Positions 29,948 through 40,721 of a stretch of DNA of 64,000 bases are shown piece after piece. A program made the translations under genes and the position numbers. The stretch is from positions 25,489 to 89,488 of the forward strand of contig NZ_JAALGE010000005.1 of assembly GCF_011057645.1 (NCBI RefSeq), written 5' to 3'. Origin of the DNA: Marisediminicola senii. Lineage in GTDB: Bacteria; Actinomycetota; Actinomycetes; Actinomycetales; Microbacteriaceae. How positions within the stretch are numbered: the first letter of the stretch is position 1; each line of letters starts with the position of its first letter. The notes below the pieces were generated by a model that saw only the letters and a program-made list of their open reading frames with translations, ran no database searches and was not told the DNA's origin.

Positions 29948-30955
29948 TCACACCAGCGTCGACTGCGCCTCGTCACGCACGATGATGCGGGCGCCGTCGT
30001 CGTGGCGCTCTCTGATGCTCAACACGACGCCGGTCATGGCCGCCGCGAGAACGCAGGCGAGCACCATGTGGATCCCGACGAGGATCTCCGGGAGGCCGAG
30101 GCGTGCCTGCGTCACGCCGACGACGATCTGGGCGACCTCGACGGCGAGCAGCGCCATGCTGTACCGCAGCAGGCGTGAGACGCGCAGCCGCCGGGCGATG
30201 AGAATCAGCGCGATGGTGAGCGCGAGGGCTCCGTAGGCGGGGTAGCTGTGCAGGTGTTGCAGCAGCTCGGGGTCGAGGTCGTTGCGTGCCGCGCCGCCGT
30301 CGCCCGCGTGCGGGCCCGACCCGGTGGTCAGGATGCCGACGACGATCGTGATCGCGACCAGCACCGCGGTCAGGCGCGCCACCGACAGCACCCAGCGCGG
30401 CGTGGTCAGCGCCGAGGTCTTCGGTCCGGAGCGCACCCGGTAGAGCAGAATGGCGGCGAGCACCACGAGGACGGTCGACAGCACGAAGTGCAGGCCGACG
30501 ACGTAGGGGTTCAGGTTCGTGAGGACGGTGATGCCGCCGATGACGCCCTGGAACGGGATGCCGAGGCCGATAACGAGCGCGAGGCGGAACAGGTCGGGGC
30601 GCTGCTTACGCATGCGGATGACGAAGAAGAACATCACCAGGGCGATCGCGATCAGGGCGAAGGTGAGCAGGCGGTTGCCGAATTCGATGACCCCGTGGAT
30701 CCCCATCTCCGGGGTGTTGATGAAGGACTCCGCCGTGCAGCGCGGCCAGGTCGGGCAGCCGAGCCCCGAACCGGTGAGGCGTACCGCACCGCCGGTTCCC
30801 ACGATCAGTACCTGCCCGATGAGCGACAGCCGCGCGGCGATGAGCACACGCCGGTCGACCGTCGTCGGCAGCCACCGCCATGCGCGGGCTACGACAGATC
30901 GCGGAGACCCCGGCGTCACGGACTTCTGAGGCTTCACAGGCTTCCCTTCCCACAC
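29948..30955 (-). CDS. ctaA: Heme A synthase (COX15/CtaA family)
   Basis: Oxidises the C8 methyl of heme O to a formyl group to give heme A. The 335-residue protein is predicted to have eight membrane helices. Family marks are RLTGSGLGCPTWPRC with a likely disulfide cysteine pair, the first-half histidine in GIHGVIEFGNR, the GLHFVLS histidine, LQHLHSYPAYG and VGIHMVLA. The start is GTG at 30955; another in-frame GTG at 30937 is possible. It diverges from the suf operon. Confidence 0.93.
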   Translation of the reverse strand: MWEGKPVKPQKSVTPGSPRSVVARAWRWLPTTVDRRVLIAARLSLIGQVLIVGTGGAVRLTGSGLGCPTWPRCTAESFINTPEMGIHGVIEFGNRLLTFALIAIALVMFFFVIRMRKQRPDLFRLALVIGLGIPFQGVIGGITVLTNLNPYVVGLHFVLSTVLVVLAAILLYRVRSGPKTSALTTPRWVLSVARLTAVLVAITIVVGILTTGSGPHAGDGGAARNDLDPELLQHLHSYPAYGALALTIALILIARRLRVSRLLRYSMALLAVEVAQIVVGVTQARLGLPEILVGIHMVLACVLAAAMTGVVLSIRERHDDGARIIVRDEAQSTLV

Positions 30956-30972
30956 TGCCGAAGACCGCCCTG

Positions 30973-30978
30973 TAGAAT
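30973..30978 (+). promoter_or_regulatory. Candidate -10 box of the suf operon
   Basis: TAGAAT points toward sufB and would give a leader of about 200 bases. A second possible element is TTGACG at 31110-31115, but the -10 downstream of it is poor. No SufR-type regulator gene is in the window and I see no clear operator. Confidence 0.35.
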
Positions 30979-31182
30979 AGGAACGTTCAGAAGCACCGCC
31001 TCGGGCGGACAGCTACGTCGACATCGGGGTCGTCTACCCCTCATGCATTCAGTGTAGGCAGCCTGTCTGGGGGTCTCGCTGGGTCTCTGGGGTCCAGCTG
31101 GCTGCCAGCTTGACGTATTCGGCTGGTGTCACGGAATAGCGGCGCAATCACCTCGGTTGTCGTCGGCAGGAAAGAGGTAACA

Positions 31183-32601
31183 ATGTCAGACGTACTGATC
31201 GAACGACCAGAACTCGATGGCCTCGGCACATACGAGTTCGGATGGAAAGACTCCGACGTCGCAGGCGCGTCAGCGAAACGGGGAATCTCCCCCGAGGTCG
31301 TTGCCGATATCTCGAACCTGAAGAACGAACCAGAGTGGATGCTGGCGAAGCGCCTCAAGGGCCTGTCGCTGTTCGGCAAGAAGCCGATGCCGCTCTGGGG
31401 CGCCGACCTGTCGGGTATCGACTTCGACAACATCAAGTACTTCGTGCGCTCCACCGAGAAGCAGGCGATGACCTGGGAGGACCTCCCGGAAGACATTCGC
31501 AACACCTACGAGAAGCTCGGCATCCCCGAAGCGGAGCGCCAGCGCCTGGTCGGCGGCGTCGCCGCCCAGTACGAGTCCGAGGTCGTGTTCCACTCGATCA
31601 ACGCCGAGCTCGAAGCCCAGGGCGTGCTGTTCCTCGACACCGACACCGCACTGCGGGAGTACCCCGAGATCTTCCAGGAGTACTTCGGCACCGTCATCCC
31701 CGAGGGCGACAACAAGTTCGCGGCGCTCAACACCGCCGTCTGGTCCGGTGGGTCGTTCGTCTACGTTCCCCCCGGTGTGCACGTCGAAATCCCGCTGCAG
31801 GCCTATTTCCGTATCAACACCGAGAACATGGGCCAGTTCGAGCGCACGCTGATCATCGCCGACGAGGGCAGCTACGTGCACTACATCGAGGGCTGCACGG
31901 CCCCGATCTACAAGTCGGACTCGCTGCACTCCGCCGTCGTCGAGATCATCGTCAAGAAGAACGCCCGCGTTCGGTACACCACGATCCAGAACTGGTCGAA
32001 CAACGTCTACAACCTCGTCACGAAGCGCGCCATCGCGCACGAGGGCGCGACGATGGAGTGGATCGACGGCAACATCGGTTCCAAGGTAACCATGAAGTAC
32101 CCGTCGATCTACCTCGTCGGAGAGCACGCGAAGGGCGAGACCCTGTCCGTCGCGTTCGCGGGCCCCGGACAGCACCAGGATGCCGGCGCCAAGATGGTCC
32201 ACATGGCGCCGTACACGCAGTCGTCGATCGTGTCGAAGTCGATCGCACGCGGCGGAGGCCGCACCGGGTATCGGGGTGAAGTGCGTATCGCTGCCGGTGC
32301 CCACCACTCGGCGAACACCGTGCGCTGCGACGCGCTGCTGGTCGACACCATCTCGCGGTCCGATACCTACCCCACCACCGACATCCGCGAGGACGACGTG
32401 CAGATGGGCCACGAGGCGACCGTGTCCCGTGTCAGCGCCGAGCAGTTGTTCTACCTGCAGAGCCGTGGCATGCCGGAGGACGAAGCGATGGCTATGATCG
32501 TTCGCGGTTTCATCGAACCGATCTCCCGCGAGCTCCCCATGGAGTACGCGCTCGAATTGAACAAGCTCATCGAAATGGGCATGGAAGGCAGTGTGGGATG
32601 A
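31183..32601 (+). CDS. sufB: Fe-S cluster assembly scaffold subunit SufB
   Basis: Scaffold of the SUF iron-sulfur assembly complex (SufBCD). The 472-residue protein has the C-terminal beta-helix with [29 protein letters not shown] and [23 protein letters not shown], all SufB hallmarks. The ATG at 31183 is chosen for AAAGAGG upstream and the normal length; a frame open to 31126 is longer than the family. First gene of sufB-sufD-Rieske-sufC-sufT. Confidence 0.96.
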   Translation: MSDVLIERPELDGLGTYEFGWKDSDVAGASAKRGISPEVVADISNLKNEPEWMLAKRLKGLSLFGKKPMPLWGADLSGIDFDNIKYFVRSTEKQAMTWEDLPEDIRNTYEKLGIPEAERQRLVGGVAAQYESEVVFHSINAELEAQGVLFLDTDTALREYPEIFQEYFGTVIPEGDNKFAALNTAVWSGGSFVYVPPGVHVEIPLQAYFRINTENMGQFERTLIIADEGSYVHYIEGCTAPIYKSDSLHSAVVEIIVKKNARVRYTTIQNWSNNVYNLVTKRAIAHEGATMEWIDGNIGSKVTMKYPSIYLVGEHAKGETLSVAFAGPGQHQDAGAKMVHMAPYTQSSIVSKSIARGGGRTGYRGEVRIAAGAHHSANTVRCDALLVDTISRSDTYPTTDIREDDVQMGHEATVSRVSAEQLFYLQSRGMPEDEAMAMIVRGFIEPISRELPMEYALELNKLIEMGMEGSVG

Positions 32602-32636
32602 CCGTTCTCCGACTGCGTGAAAGGATCCCCCACTAG

Positions 32637-33842
32637 ATGACTTCTGCCACCCCCGTGAGCGTCGCCGACGCCATCCCGGAACAGCATGGAGCCAAGCCGC
32701 ACACCGACAGCGCAGCCGCGTTCGTCCCCGTGCAGACGCGTTCCGAGCGATTCCGCTCCACCCGAATGGACGACTTCCCCGCCATCAACGGCACCGAGAT
32801 CGCCTGGAAGCTCAGCCCCGTGGCAAAGCTCCGGCCCCTCATCGACGGTGACCTCGACGGTTCGACGTACCCGTACGACGCGGCATCCACCGATGGCATC
32901 GCCGTCGAGTGGGTCGAGCGTGGTGATGCAAGGATCGGCGTTGCCGGGGCCTCGGAGGAGCGGGCGTCGGCCAACGCCTGGTCGACCTTCGAATCGGCCC
33001 TCGCCATCACGGTCAGCGGTGAGGAGTCCCAGCAGGCCACCGTCACGCGCAGCGCCCTCGGCTCCGGCCCCCGCGCCGCGCACACTGTGATCACCGCGAA
33101 ACGGCACAGCCGCGGCCACGTGGTGCTCCTCAACACGGGCGACGCCATGCTGTCCGAGAACGTCGAGATCGTCGTCGAAGATGGCGCACACCTCACGGTG
33201 GTCACCGTGCAGCAGTGGGCGCACGACGCCATCCACCTCGCGAGCCACTTCGCGAACATCGGGCGTGACGCGGTACTCCGCCACGTCGTCGTATCGCTCG
33301 ACGGCGATGTCATCCGCATCAACCCGTCGGTGCACCTGGTCAAGGAGGGCGGCGACGTCGAGCTCCTGGGCGCGTACTTCGCCACCGCCGGGCAGCACAT
33401 CGAGCAGCAGGTGTTCGTCGACCACGATGCCGCCAACACGCGTTCTCGCGTCAGCTACAAGGGCGCCCTGCAGGGCGTGGGGGCCCGCACGGTCTGGATC
33501 GGCGACGTGCTGATCCGCCAGACCGGCGTGGCGACCGACAGTTACGAGCAGAACCGCAACCTGCTCCTCACCGAGGGTGCCCGCGCCGACTCGATCCCGA
33601 ACCTCGAGATCGAGACCGGCGACATCGCTGGCGCCGGCCACGCCAGCGCCTCCGGTCGCTTCGACGACGAGCAGCTGTTCTACCTGCAGGCTCGCGGCAT
33701 CACCGAAGAAGAGGCACGCCGCCTCGTCGTGCGCGGCTTCCTCGCCGACGTGATCCGCAAGATCGGTTCGCCGACGCTCGAAGACCAACTGGAATCCGCA
33801 ATCGAATCGGCGCTCGTGCCGGAAGGGACGCGCCGTCGATGA
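32637..33842 (+). CDS. sufD: Fe-S cluster assembly protein SufD
   Basis: Partner of SufB in the SufBC2D scaffold, homologous to it. The 401 residues contain SASGRFDDEQLFYLQARGITEEEARRL near the C-terminus, the region contacting SufC. GAAAGGA lies upstream of the ATG. The last bases overlap the Rieske gene (ATGA), so translation is coupled. Confidence 0.94.
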   Translation: MTSATPVSVADAIPEQHGAKPHTDSAAAFVPVQTRSERFRSTRMDDFPAINGTEIAWKLSPVAKLRPLIDGDLDGSTYPYDAASTDGIAVEWVERGDARIGVAGASEERASANAWSTFESALAITVSGEESQQATVTRSALGSGPRAAHTVITAKRHSRGHVVLLNTGDAMLSENVEIVVEDGAHLTVVTVQQWAHDAIHLASHFANIGRDAVLRHVVVSLDGDVIRINPSVHLVKEGGDVELLGAYFATAGQHIEQQVFVDHDAANTRSRVSYKGALQGVGARTVWIGDVLIRQTGVATDSYEQNRNLLLTEGARADSIPNLEIETGDIAGAGHASASGRFDDEQLFYLQARGITEEEARRLVVRGFLADVIRKIGSPTLEDQLESAIESALVPEGTRRR

Positions 33843-34165
33843 CCGCCGTACGTATCTGTTCTGAAGATGACCTCGAGGTCGGCACCGCAGTACGCGTCGT
33901 GATCGACGACGTCGCCATCGCGGTCGTACGGGATTCTGCCGGTGCCGTGCACGCCATCGGCGACACCTGCACTCACGGCGACATCTCCCTCGCGGAGGGT
34001 TTCGTCGAGGACCAGACCCTCGAGTGCTGGGCGCACGGCTCGAAATTCTCGATCCTCACGGGCAAGCCGACCTCGCTCCCGGCCTACGAGCCGGTGCCGG
34101 TCTACGCGGTCACGATCGTCGACGGGGAAGTCTTCATCGACCCGGCCGTCGACGTCGCCGTCTAA
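33839..34165 (+). CDS. Rieske-type [2Fe-2S] ferredoxin
   Basis: A 108-residue soluble Rieske domain protein with Cys44-Thr-His46 and Cys63-Trp-Ala-His66, the two Cys-His pairs that hold a [2Fe-2S] cluster. It resembles small non-heme dioxygenase ferredoxin components (NirD-like). It overlaps sufD by four bases and precedes sufC by 45, so it is an integral part of the suf operon. Its role there is unknown; electron donation or a test client for cluster transfer are inferences. Confidence 0.9.
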   Translation: MTAVRICSEDDLEVGTAVRVVIDDVAIAVVRDSAGAVHAIGDTCTHGDISLAEGFVEDQTLECWAHGSKFSILTGKPTSLPAYEPVPVYAVTIVDGEVFIDPAVDVAV

Positions 34166-34210
34166 TCACCCCCGTCTATTTTCTCCACCGAAGCTTAAGG
34201 AATATCCCTC

Positions 34211-34987
34211 ATGTCTGTTCTCGAAATACGCGACCTCCACGTCAGCGTCGACACCGAACAGGGAAGCAAGAAGATCCTCAACGGCGTCGACCTCACCGTC
34301 AACGAGGGTGAGATCCACGCGATCATGGGCCCCAACGGATCCGGCAAGTCCACCCTCGCGTATACGATCGCCGGTCACCCGAAGTACCACGTCGACTCCG
34401 GATCGGTAAAGCTCGACGGCCTCGAGGTGCTCGAGTTGTCGGTCGACGAGCGCGCACGTGCCGGCCTCTTCCTTGCAATGCAGTATCCGGTCGAGATCCC
34501 CGGCGTCACGGTGTCGAACTTCCTTCGCACCGCGAAGACCGCCCTCGATGGCGAGGCTCCCGCGCTCCGCGGCTGGATCTCCGAAGTGCGCGAGGCCATG
34601 ACCGGTCTCCGCATGGACAAGACCTTCGCCGAACGCAATGTCAACGAGGGGTTCTCCGGCGGAGAGAAGAAGCGCCACGAAATCCTCCAGCTCGAGGTGC
34701 TGAAGCCGAAGTTCGCGATCCTCGACGAGACCGACTCCGGACTCGACGTCGATGCGTTGAAGATCGTCTCGGAAGGCGTCAACCGAGCCAAGGCGAGTAC
34801 CGGACTCGGTCTTCTGCTCATCACCCACTACACCCGAATCCTGCGCTACATCAAGCCGGACTTCGTGCACGTGTTCGTCGACGGTCGGGTCGCAGAAGAG
34901 GGCGGCGCAGAACTCGCCGACCGCCTCGAGAACGAGGGATACGACCGTTTTCTCGGGGCCACCGCCGCCGAGCCGTTTGTAGGATAG
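34211..34987 (+). CDS. sufC: Fe-S cluster assembly ATPase SufC
   Basis: ABC-type ATPase powering SufB-SufD conformational change. The 258 residues show Walker A GPNGSGKST at 40-48, signature FSGGEKKRHEILQ and Walker B FAILDETDSGLD. AAGGAATA lies upstream of the ATG. sufT begins five bases after its stop. Confidence 0.96.
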   Translation: MSVLEIRDLHVSVDTEQGSKKILNGVDLTVNEGEIHAIMGPNGSGKSTLAYTIAGHPKYHVDSGSVKLDGLEVLELSVDERARAGLFLAMQYPVEIPGVTVSNFLRTAKTALDGEAPALRGWISEVREAMTGLRMDKTFAERNVNEGFSGGEKKRHEILQLEVLKPKFAILDETDSGLDVDALKIVSEGVNRAKASTGLGLLLITHYTRILRYIKPDFVHVFVDGRVAEEGGAELADRLENEGYDRFLGATAAEPFVG

Positions 34988-34991
34988 GACC

Positions 34992-35321
34992 ATGGCAGTC
35001 GCACTCGCTCCGGCACTCTTCGACCAGGTCGAGGAGGCACTGAAAGACGTGATGGATCCCGAGCTCGGGATCAATATCGTCGACCTCGGCCTGATCTACG
35101 ACTTGACCTGGGACGACGAGAACAACGCCCTCATCATCAGCATGACGCTGACCTCGGCCGGGTGCCCGCTCACCGACGTGCTCGAGGAGCAGACCGCAGA
35201 GTCGCTGGACGGCATCGTCGACCAGTTCCGCATCAACTGGGTGTGGATGCCGCCGTGGGGTCCCGAGAAGATCACCGACGACGGTCGCGACATGATGCGG
35301 GCGCTCGGCTTCTCCATTTGA
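34992..35321 (+). CDS. sufT: MIP18/DUF59 family Fe-S maturation protein (SufT-like)
   Basis: A 109-residue MIP18-family protein with DPELGINIVDLGLIY and the conserved cysteine in TSAGCPLTD (Cys58). SufT proteins assist Fe-S cluster delivery or maturation. AGGATAGGAC lies before the ATG. It closes the operon. Neither sufS nor sufU, which often stand between sufC and sufT in actinobacteria, is present here. Confidence 0.92.
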   Translation: MAVALAPALFDQVEEALKDVMDPELGINIVDLGLIYDLTWDDENNALIISMTLTSAGCPLTDVLEEQTAESLDGIVDQFRINWVWMPPWGPEKITDDGRDMMRALGFSI

Positions 35322-35328
35322 TTTCGTA

Positions 35329-35342
35329 CCCCCCAAGGGGGG
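35329..35342. terminator. Short C6/G6 inverted repeat after sufT
   Basis: Six C, two A, six G form a small inverted repeat eight bases after the sufT stop. The stem is short and no T run follows, so it is a weak terminator candidate. Confidence 0.3.
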
Positions 35343-35392
35343 CGACTTCCCTGAGGTTCGCTTAATTCGGGCCGTTCGTGCCTCACGGGCGT

Positions 35393-35398
35393 TATCCT
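35393..35398 (+). promoter_or_regulatory. -10 box of the histidine kinase gene, leaderless spacing
   Basis: TATCCT fits TAnnnT and lies six bases before the ATG at 35405. No ribosome binding site is present, so the kinase mRNA is probably leaderless. This favours 35405 over an earlier in-frame codon at 35378. Confidence 0.5.
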
Positions 35399-35404
35399 TT
35401 CGCC

Positions 35405-37135
35405 ATGGGGGAAACACAGGAAGACGGCGAGTCGGCGCGCCCGCGCACCGATCGAATAGACAGGTCGGTGGCGCAGAGCCAGCTGTTCACGTCCGCGGGG
35501 GTGTTGATCCTCGCCGTGATGGCATCGTTCGTCAGCCCGTCGGCGTTCTACGATCCGTTCTTCGTCGCCGGGATCGGACTGGTGGCGGTGGTCACCGTAT
35601 TAGCCCTTCAGGTTCGCTGGGCATCCCTTCCCAGTCGGTGGGTCGTGGTCCTGCCACTGCTCGACATCATTGCCCTCGCCGGTATGCGCGAGGGTGCTCC
35701 TATCCTGCAGGTCGGGCTCTTCCTCACGTTTCCCGTCATTTGGATGTCGCGTCATTTCGGGCTGTGGGGGGCCGTTTCGAGTGTCTCGATGTCGACCGCG
35801 CTGATCTGGGTCACGACGTTCGTTCGCGGTGATGCCGTTGAGGCGTCGGGAATTCCGTCGCTCGTGCTTCTTCCGCTTGCCCTGAGCTTCATCGCTACCA
35901 CGACCTTCGTGACCGTGCGTCGCACCAACGGACAGCGCAACCTGCTGCGCCAGCAGGCGACCATCATCGAGGCAGCGCTCGATTCCGCACGTCGTCAGGA
36001 GCGGCTGCTCGACGGCGTGCTGAATGCGGTGACGTTCGGCGTGCTGTCGTTCGACCGTCCCGGCAGCATCACCATGATGAACGACTCCCTTCGCGAGTCC
36101 CTGCGAGAGTTCGGAGGCGCGGAGGGTGACTACAAGCATGCCGTGGTCTACCAGGAGGATCGAATCACGCCGCACGCGCAGAACACCCGGCCACTCGCGC
36201 GGGCTTTCGCTGGCCAGGAATTCGAGAATATGGTCATCTGGATCGGCGATCTGGGATCGAAGCGTGCCGCCCTGTCAGTGACCGCGCGTCGTTTCTCCGC
36301 CCCGGATGGTACTGCCGATGGCGGCGTCGTCGTCATGCGCGACGTCACGGCCGAACTCGAGGCGATCAAGGCCCGCGATGACCTCGTCGCATCGGTCTCC
36401 CACGAATTGCGCACGCCCCTGACATCGACCCTCGGGTACCTGGAACTCGTGCTCGACGACGACGAACTCGATGAAGGCACCCGCAGCATGGTCGATGTCG
36501 CTCTGCGTAACTCCAAACGACTGCTCACCATCGTCAACGACGTGCTGCGCGCCGCAAGCGACGCCGACACGCAGCTGCCGATGACCATCACCGACTGCGA
36601 TATCGCCGGAATCATCGATGAGGCCGTCAATGACCTCAGGGACGTCGCATCACGACGGGGCATCACCATTGCGGCGAACCTCCCCGTCACCGCAATCACG
36701 CTGGCCGATCCACTGCGCATCCGTCAGGTCATCGACAACCTGATGACCAACGCCATCAAGTACAACCGGCCCGATGGCACCATCGAGGTGCTCATGACCG
36801 TCGACGACCGCCACATCGCCGTAAGCGTCACGGATACCGGTCTCGGCATCTCCGACGAGGAGGCGGCGAAGCTATTCGAGCGCTTCTACCGCACGGAGTC
36901 GGCGAAACAGTCCAGCGCACTGGGCGCCGGGCTTGGCCTCAACATCACGAAGGACATCATGGTTCGACACGGGGGCGACCTGCGGCTCGAGAGCACGCAG
37001 GGCGTCGGCAGCACCTTCACCATCACGCTCCCATCGATGGGCTCCGGATCCGCGGTTACCACCGTGGCCGGGGTCGGCTCCGCGACAGTGACCACCACCA
37101 CGACGACCACGACCACCACCACGACCGCCGGATGA
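35405..37135 (+). CDS. Membrane sensor histidine kinase with poly-threonine tail
   Basis: A 576-residue kinase. About six hydrophobic segments occupy residues 26-172, followed by a PAS-like region (202-318), a HisKA dimerisation helix with phospho-acceptor His333 in SVSHELRTPL, and a HATPase domain with N-box DNLMTNAIKYN, G1 DTGLGIS and G2 GAGLGLNI. After the catalytic core comes a low-complexity tail ending in 12 consecutive threonines. No response regulator gene is adjacent. The last four bases overlap the downstream membrane protein, so the two are coupled. The signal is unknown. Confidence 0.92.
   Translation: MGETQEDGESARPRTDRIDRSVAQSQLFTSAGVLILAVMASFVSPSAFYDPFFVAGIGLVAVVTVLALQVRWASLPSRWVVVLPLLDIIALAGMREGAPILQVGLFLTFPVIWMSRHFGLWGAVSSVSMSTALIWVTTFVRGDAVEASGIPSLVLLPLALSFIATTTFVTVRRTNGQRNLLRQQATIIEAALDSARRQERLLDGVLNAVTFGVLSFDRPGSITMMNDSLRESLREFGGAEGDYKHAVVYQEDRITPHAQNTRPLARAFAGQEFENMVIWIGDLGSKRAALSVTARRFSAPDGTADGGVVVMRDVTAELEAIKARDDLVASVSHELRTPLTSTLGYLELVLDDDELDEGTRSMVDVALRNSKRLLTIVNDVLRAASDADTQLPMTITDCDIAGIIDEAVNDLRDVASRRGITIAANLPVTAITLADPLRIRQVIDNLMTNAIKYNRPDGTIEVLMTVDDRHIAVSVTDTGLGISDEEAAKLFERFYRTESAKQSSALGAGLGLNITKDIMVRHGGDLRLESTQGVGSTFTITLPSMGSGSAVTTVAGVGSATVTTTTTTTTTTTTAG
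37091..37126 (+). repeat. ACC/ACG trinucleotide tract encoding 12 threonines
   Basis: Thirty-six bases of mixed ACC and ACG codons near the 3' end of the histidine kinase gene. Such a tract could change length by slippage in steps of one codon without breaking the frame. The downstream gene starts six bases later. Confidence 0.9.
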
Positions 37136-38313
37136 CCGTCGTGGACATCGACCTGCCGACACTACTCGCGGCGAACGGCGCGATCGTCACTATCTCGGGG
37201 GTGGCATTCATCCTCGCCACCGTGCTCGGTCGGAATGACGCGATCGGCAGGGCGTGGAGTATCGCGTTCCTCGCCGGCATCGTCACGACCGCCTGTTACG
37301 CGATCTGGGGCTACCTCGGCGAGGACTGGTGGGCGGCGGCCATCGGGAACGGCGCCATTGTGCTGGCCATAGGCATGATGTGGAGCGGATGTCGCCTGTG
37401 CAACGGACGCACGTCCCTGTCGGCGGTGAGCCTCGCCCTCAGTGCAGTCACCACGCTCGCTGTGCTGGTCGACGGGCCGACCGGAGGCGAATGGGCGGGT
37501 GCGGTGACGATGTTCTCCTGTGTCTCGATCTTCGGCGCACTCGCGGGTGCAGAGACCCTGCGCGGTGCCATGAGGCGTAACCAGCACGCCCGCGTGCTCA
37601 CCGTCGTCTTCTGGATCGTCGCTGTCTTCTATCTGGCGCGGACCGTCGTGTTCATCGCCGCGGGGGAGGACAGCGACCTCTTCGATGACTGGTTCGGTAC
37701 CGTCATCACCACGATCGTGACCATACTTCTGGTCATCGTGGCATCGATCTCGATGTCGGTGATCCAGGGCGAGCGCATCGGGTCGAAGTACCGCAAGCAC
37801 TCGGCCGAGTCGCCCGCGCGGGACGGAATCCTGCCCATGTCGGAGTTCACGGCGTGTGCAGAAGACTGGATTCTCCGCGCGGAGCGGCAGCAGGTACCCC
37901 TCGCGCTCGTGCTGCTCGAGGTGGAGAACCTCGAGGACATCAACATCGCCTATGGTCGGGACCGCGGAGACGAGGTCATCCGTGAGGTCGGGCGGGTCAC
38001 GAGCTTCTCGGTGCCGCCGGCCACACTCATCGGGCAGTTCGACTCGCACCGGTTCGCCGTGCTCACCACCGCATCGGGCGACCGCGAGGCGGCGGCAATC
38101 GCTGAACGGCTGCACGATGCGCTCGTCGAGACCGCTCTGCCCCAGGCGGACTTCATCCGTGCGCTCGCGAGCTATGGAGTGGCGAACACCGATACCAGCG
38201 GGTACGTGTTCGCCCCGCTGCTCGCTGCGGCGAATCATGCCCTTGCGCAAGCCACGCTGAGCGGCGCGGGGTCCGTCTCCGCCGCGCCGTCGTCGACGGG
38301 CACCGCAGCCTGA
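37132..38313 (+). CDS. Membrane protein with degenerate GGDEF domain
   Basis: A 393-residue protein with about seven hydrophobic segments in residues 9-210 and a cytoplasmic domain from about 236 that follows the diguanylate cyclase fold: LALVLLEVENLEDINIAYG, GRDRGDEVIREV, then FAVL. The signature that should read GGDEF is DSHRF at 304-308, so it should not make cyclic di-GMP; a binding or signalling role is more likely (inference). It overlaps the histidine kinase gene by four bases (ATGA), suggesting a joint sensory unit. Its C-terminus is Ala/Ser/Gly-rich. Confidence 0.8.
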   Translation: MTVVDIDLPTLLAANGAIVTISGVAFILATVLGRNDAIGRAWSIAFLAGIVTTACYAIWGYLGEDWWAAAIGNGAIVLAIGMMWSGCRLCNGRTSLSAVSLALSAVTTLAVLVDGPTGGEWAGAVTMFSCVSIFGALAGAETLRGAMRRNQHARVLTVVFWIVAVFYLARTVVFIAAGEDSDLFDDWFGTVITTIVTILLVIVASISMSVIQGERIGSKYRKHSAESPARDGILPMSEFTACAEDWILRAERQQVPLALVLLEVENLEDINIAYGRDRGDEVIREVGRVTSFSVPPATLIGQFDSHRFAVLTTASGDREAAAIAERLHDALVETALPQADFIRALASYGVANTDTSGYVFAPLLAAANHALAQATLSGAGSVSAAPSSTGTAA

Positions 38314-38334
38314 TCGCGCTGTCGTACCGGCGCG

Positions 38335-38934
38335 CTACTTCGTGCGGCGGCCTGCCGTGTTGACTCCGAACCAGGCGAGGCGGATGAATCCCGCCGCGAG
38401 CAGCGCCTTGACGATGCCGCCCACGATGAACGGGTAGAGACCGGACTGCAGCGTCTGCTCGAGGGTGAGGCCGAGGCTCCAGGCGAGCCAGGGGAGCCCG
38501 AACGCGAAGGTCACGAGCGTTCCGGCGGAGAACGACGCGATGGCGCCGAGGATGCGGTGATCCCATGCGCGCTGGGCGAGCCAGCCGGTGAGGGCCGCGG
38601 CGAAGATGAACCCGATGATGTAGCCGCCGGTGGGGCCGGCCACGATGGTGAGTCCGGAGGTTCCATCGCTGAACACGGGCAGTCCGACGATGCCGAGCAC
38701 CGCGTAGAGCACCATCGACAGCGACCCGCGCAGCGCGCCGAGCGAGCTACCGACCACGAGCACCGCGAGGGTCTGCCCGGTGATGGGAACCGGCCACAGC
38801 GGCACGGCGATCTGCGCGGCGGCCGCGGTCACGACGGCACCGGCGGCGACGAGGGTGATGTCGGTGGCGATTCCCCGTGAGAAAACCCTGTCGGCGAGTG
38901 TCGGGCGGCCGATGGCCAGGGACGGAGAACTCAT
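38335..38934 (-). CDS. bioY: Biotin transporter BioY (ECF S component)
   Basis: Membrane substrate-binding subunit for biotin uptake. The 199-residue protein has about six helices and the BioY marks VPLWPVPITGQTLAVLVVG and GPTGGYIIGFI. GAGGAG lies upstream of the ATG. No bioM/bioN energising subunits are nearby, so it either works alone or with a shared ECF module elsewhere. It converges on the GGDEF-like gene (21-base gap). Confidence 0.94.
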   Translation of the reverse strand: MSSPSLAIGRPTLADRVFSRGIATDITLVAAGAVVTAAAAQIAVPLWPVPITGQTLAVLVVGSSLGALRGSLSMVLYAVLGIVGLPVFSDGTSGLTIVAGPTGGYIIGFIFAAALTGWLAQRAWDHRILGAIASFSAGTLVTFAFGLPWLAWSLGLTLEQTLQSGLYPFIVGGIVKALLAAGFIRLAWFGVNTAGRRTK

Positions 38935-39070
38935 GATGCTCCTCGAAAAGTGCGGGGATGACGGATACAGGACTGCGACAAGTAGACTATCTGGCTGACC
39001 CCCACAACAGTGTGCCGCTCCCGTGTGCCGCCACGTTCGTGCGGTACCCCTACCTCATTGGATTCTTACT

Positions 39071-40669
<1,599 letters not shown>

Positions 40670-40721
40670 TGCCCAGGGCTGCACACACCCTGCGACCTGA
40701 CCGTGGCCCTGCGGTGCGCCG

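Noticed and set aside
31110..31138. TTGACG plus a -10 for sufB
   Set aside because: The hexamer 17 bases downstream (GGAATA) is a poor -10; I list the upstream TAGAAT instead, also with low confidence.
36270..36277. TGTCAGTG inside the histidine kinase gene
   Set aside because: It is coding sequence with no TAnnnT after seven or eight bases and no gene start nearby.
37132..38313. Active diguanylate cyclase
   Set aside because: The domain fold is recognisable, but the GGDEF signature is DSHRF, lacking the catalytic and metal-binding residues.
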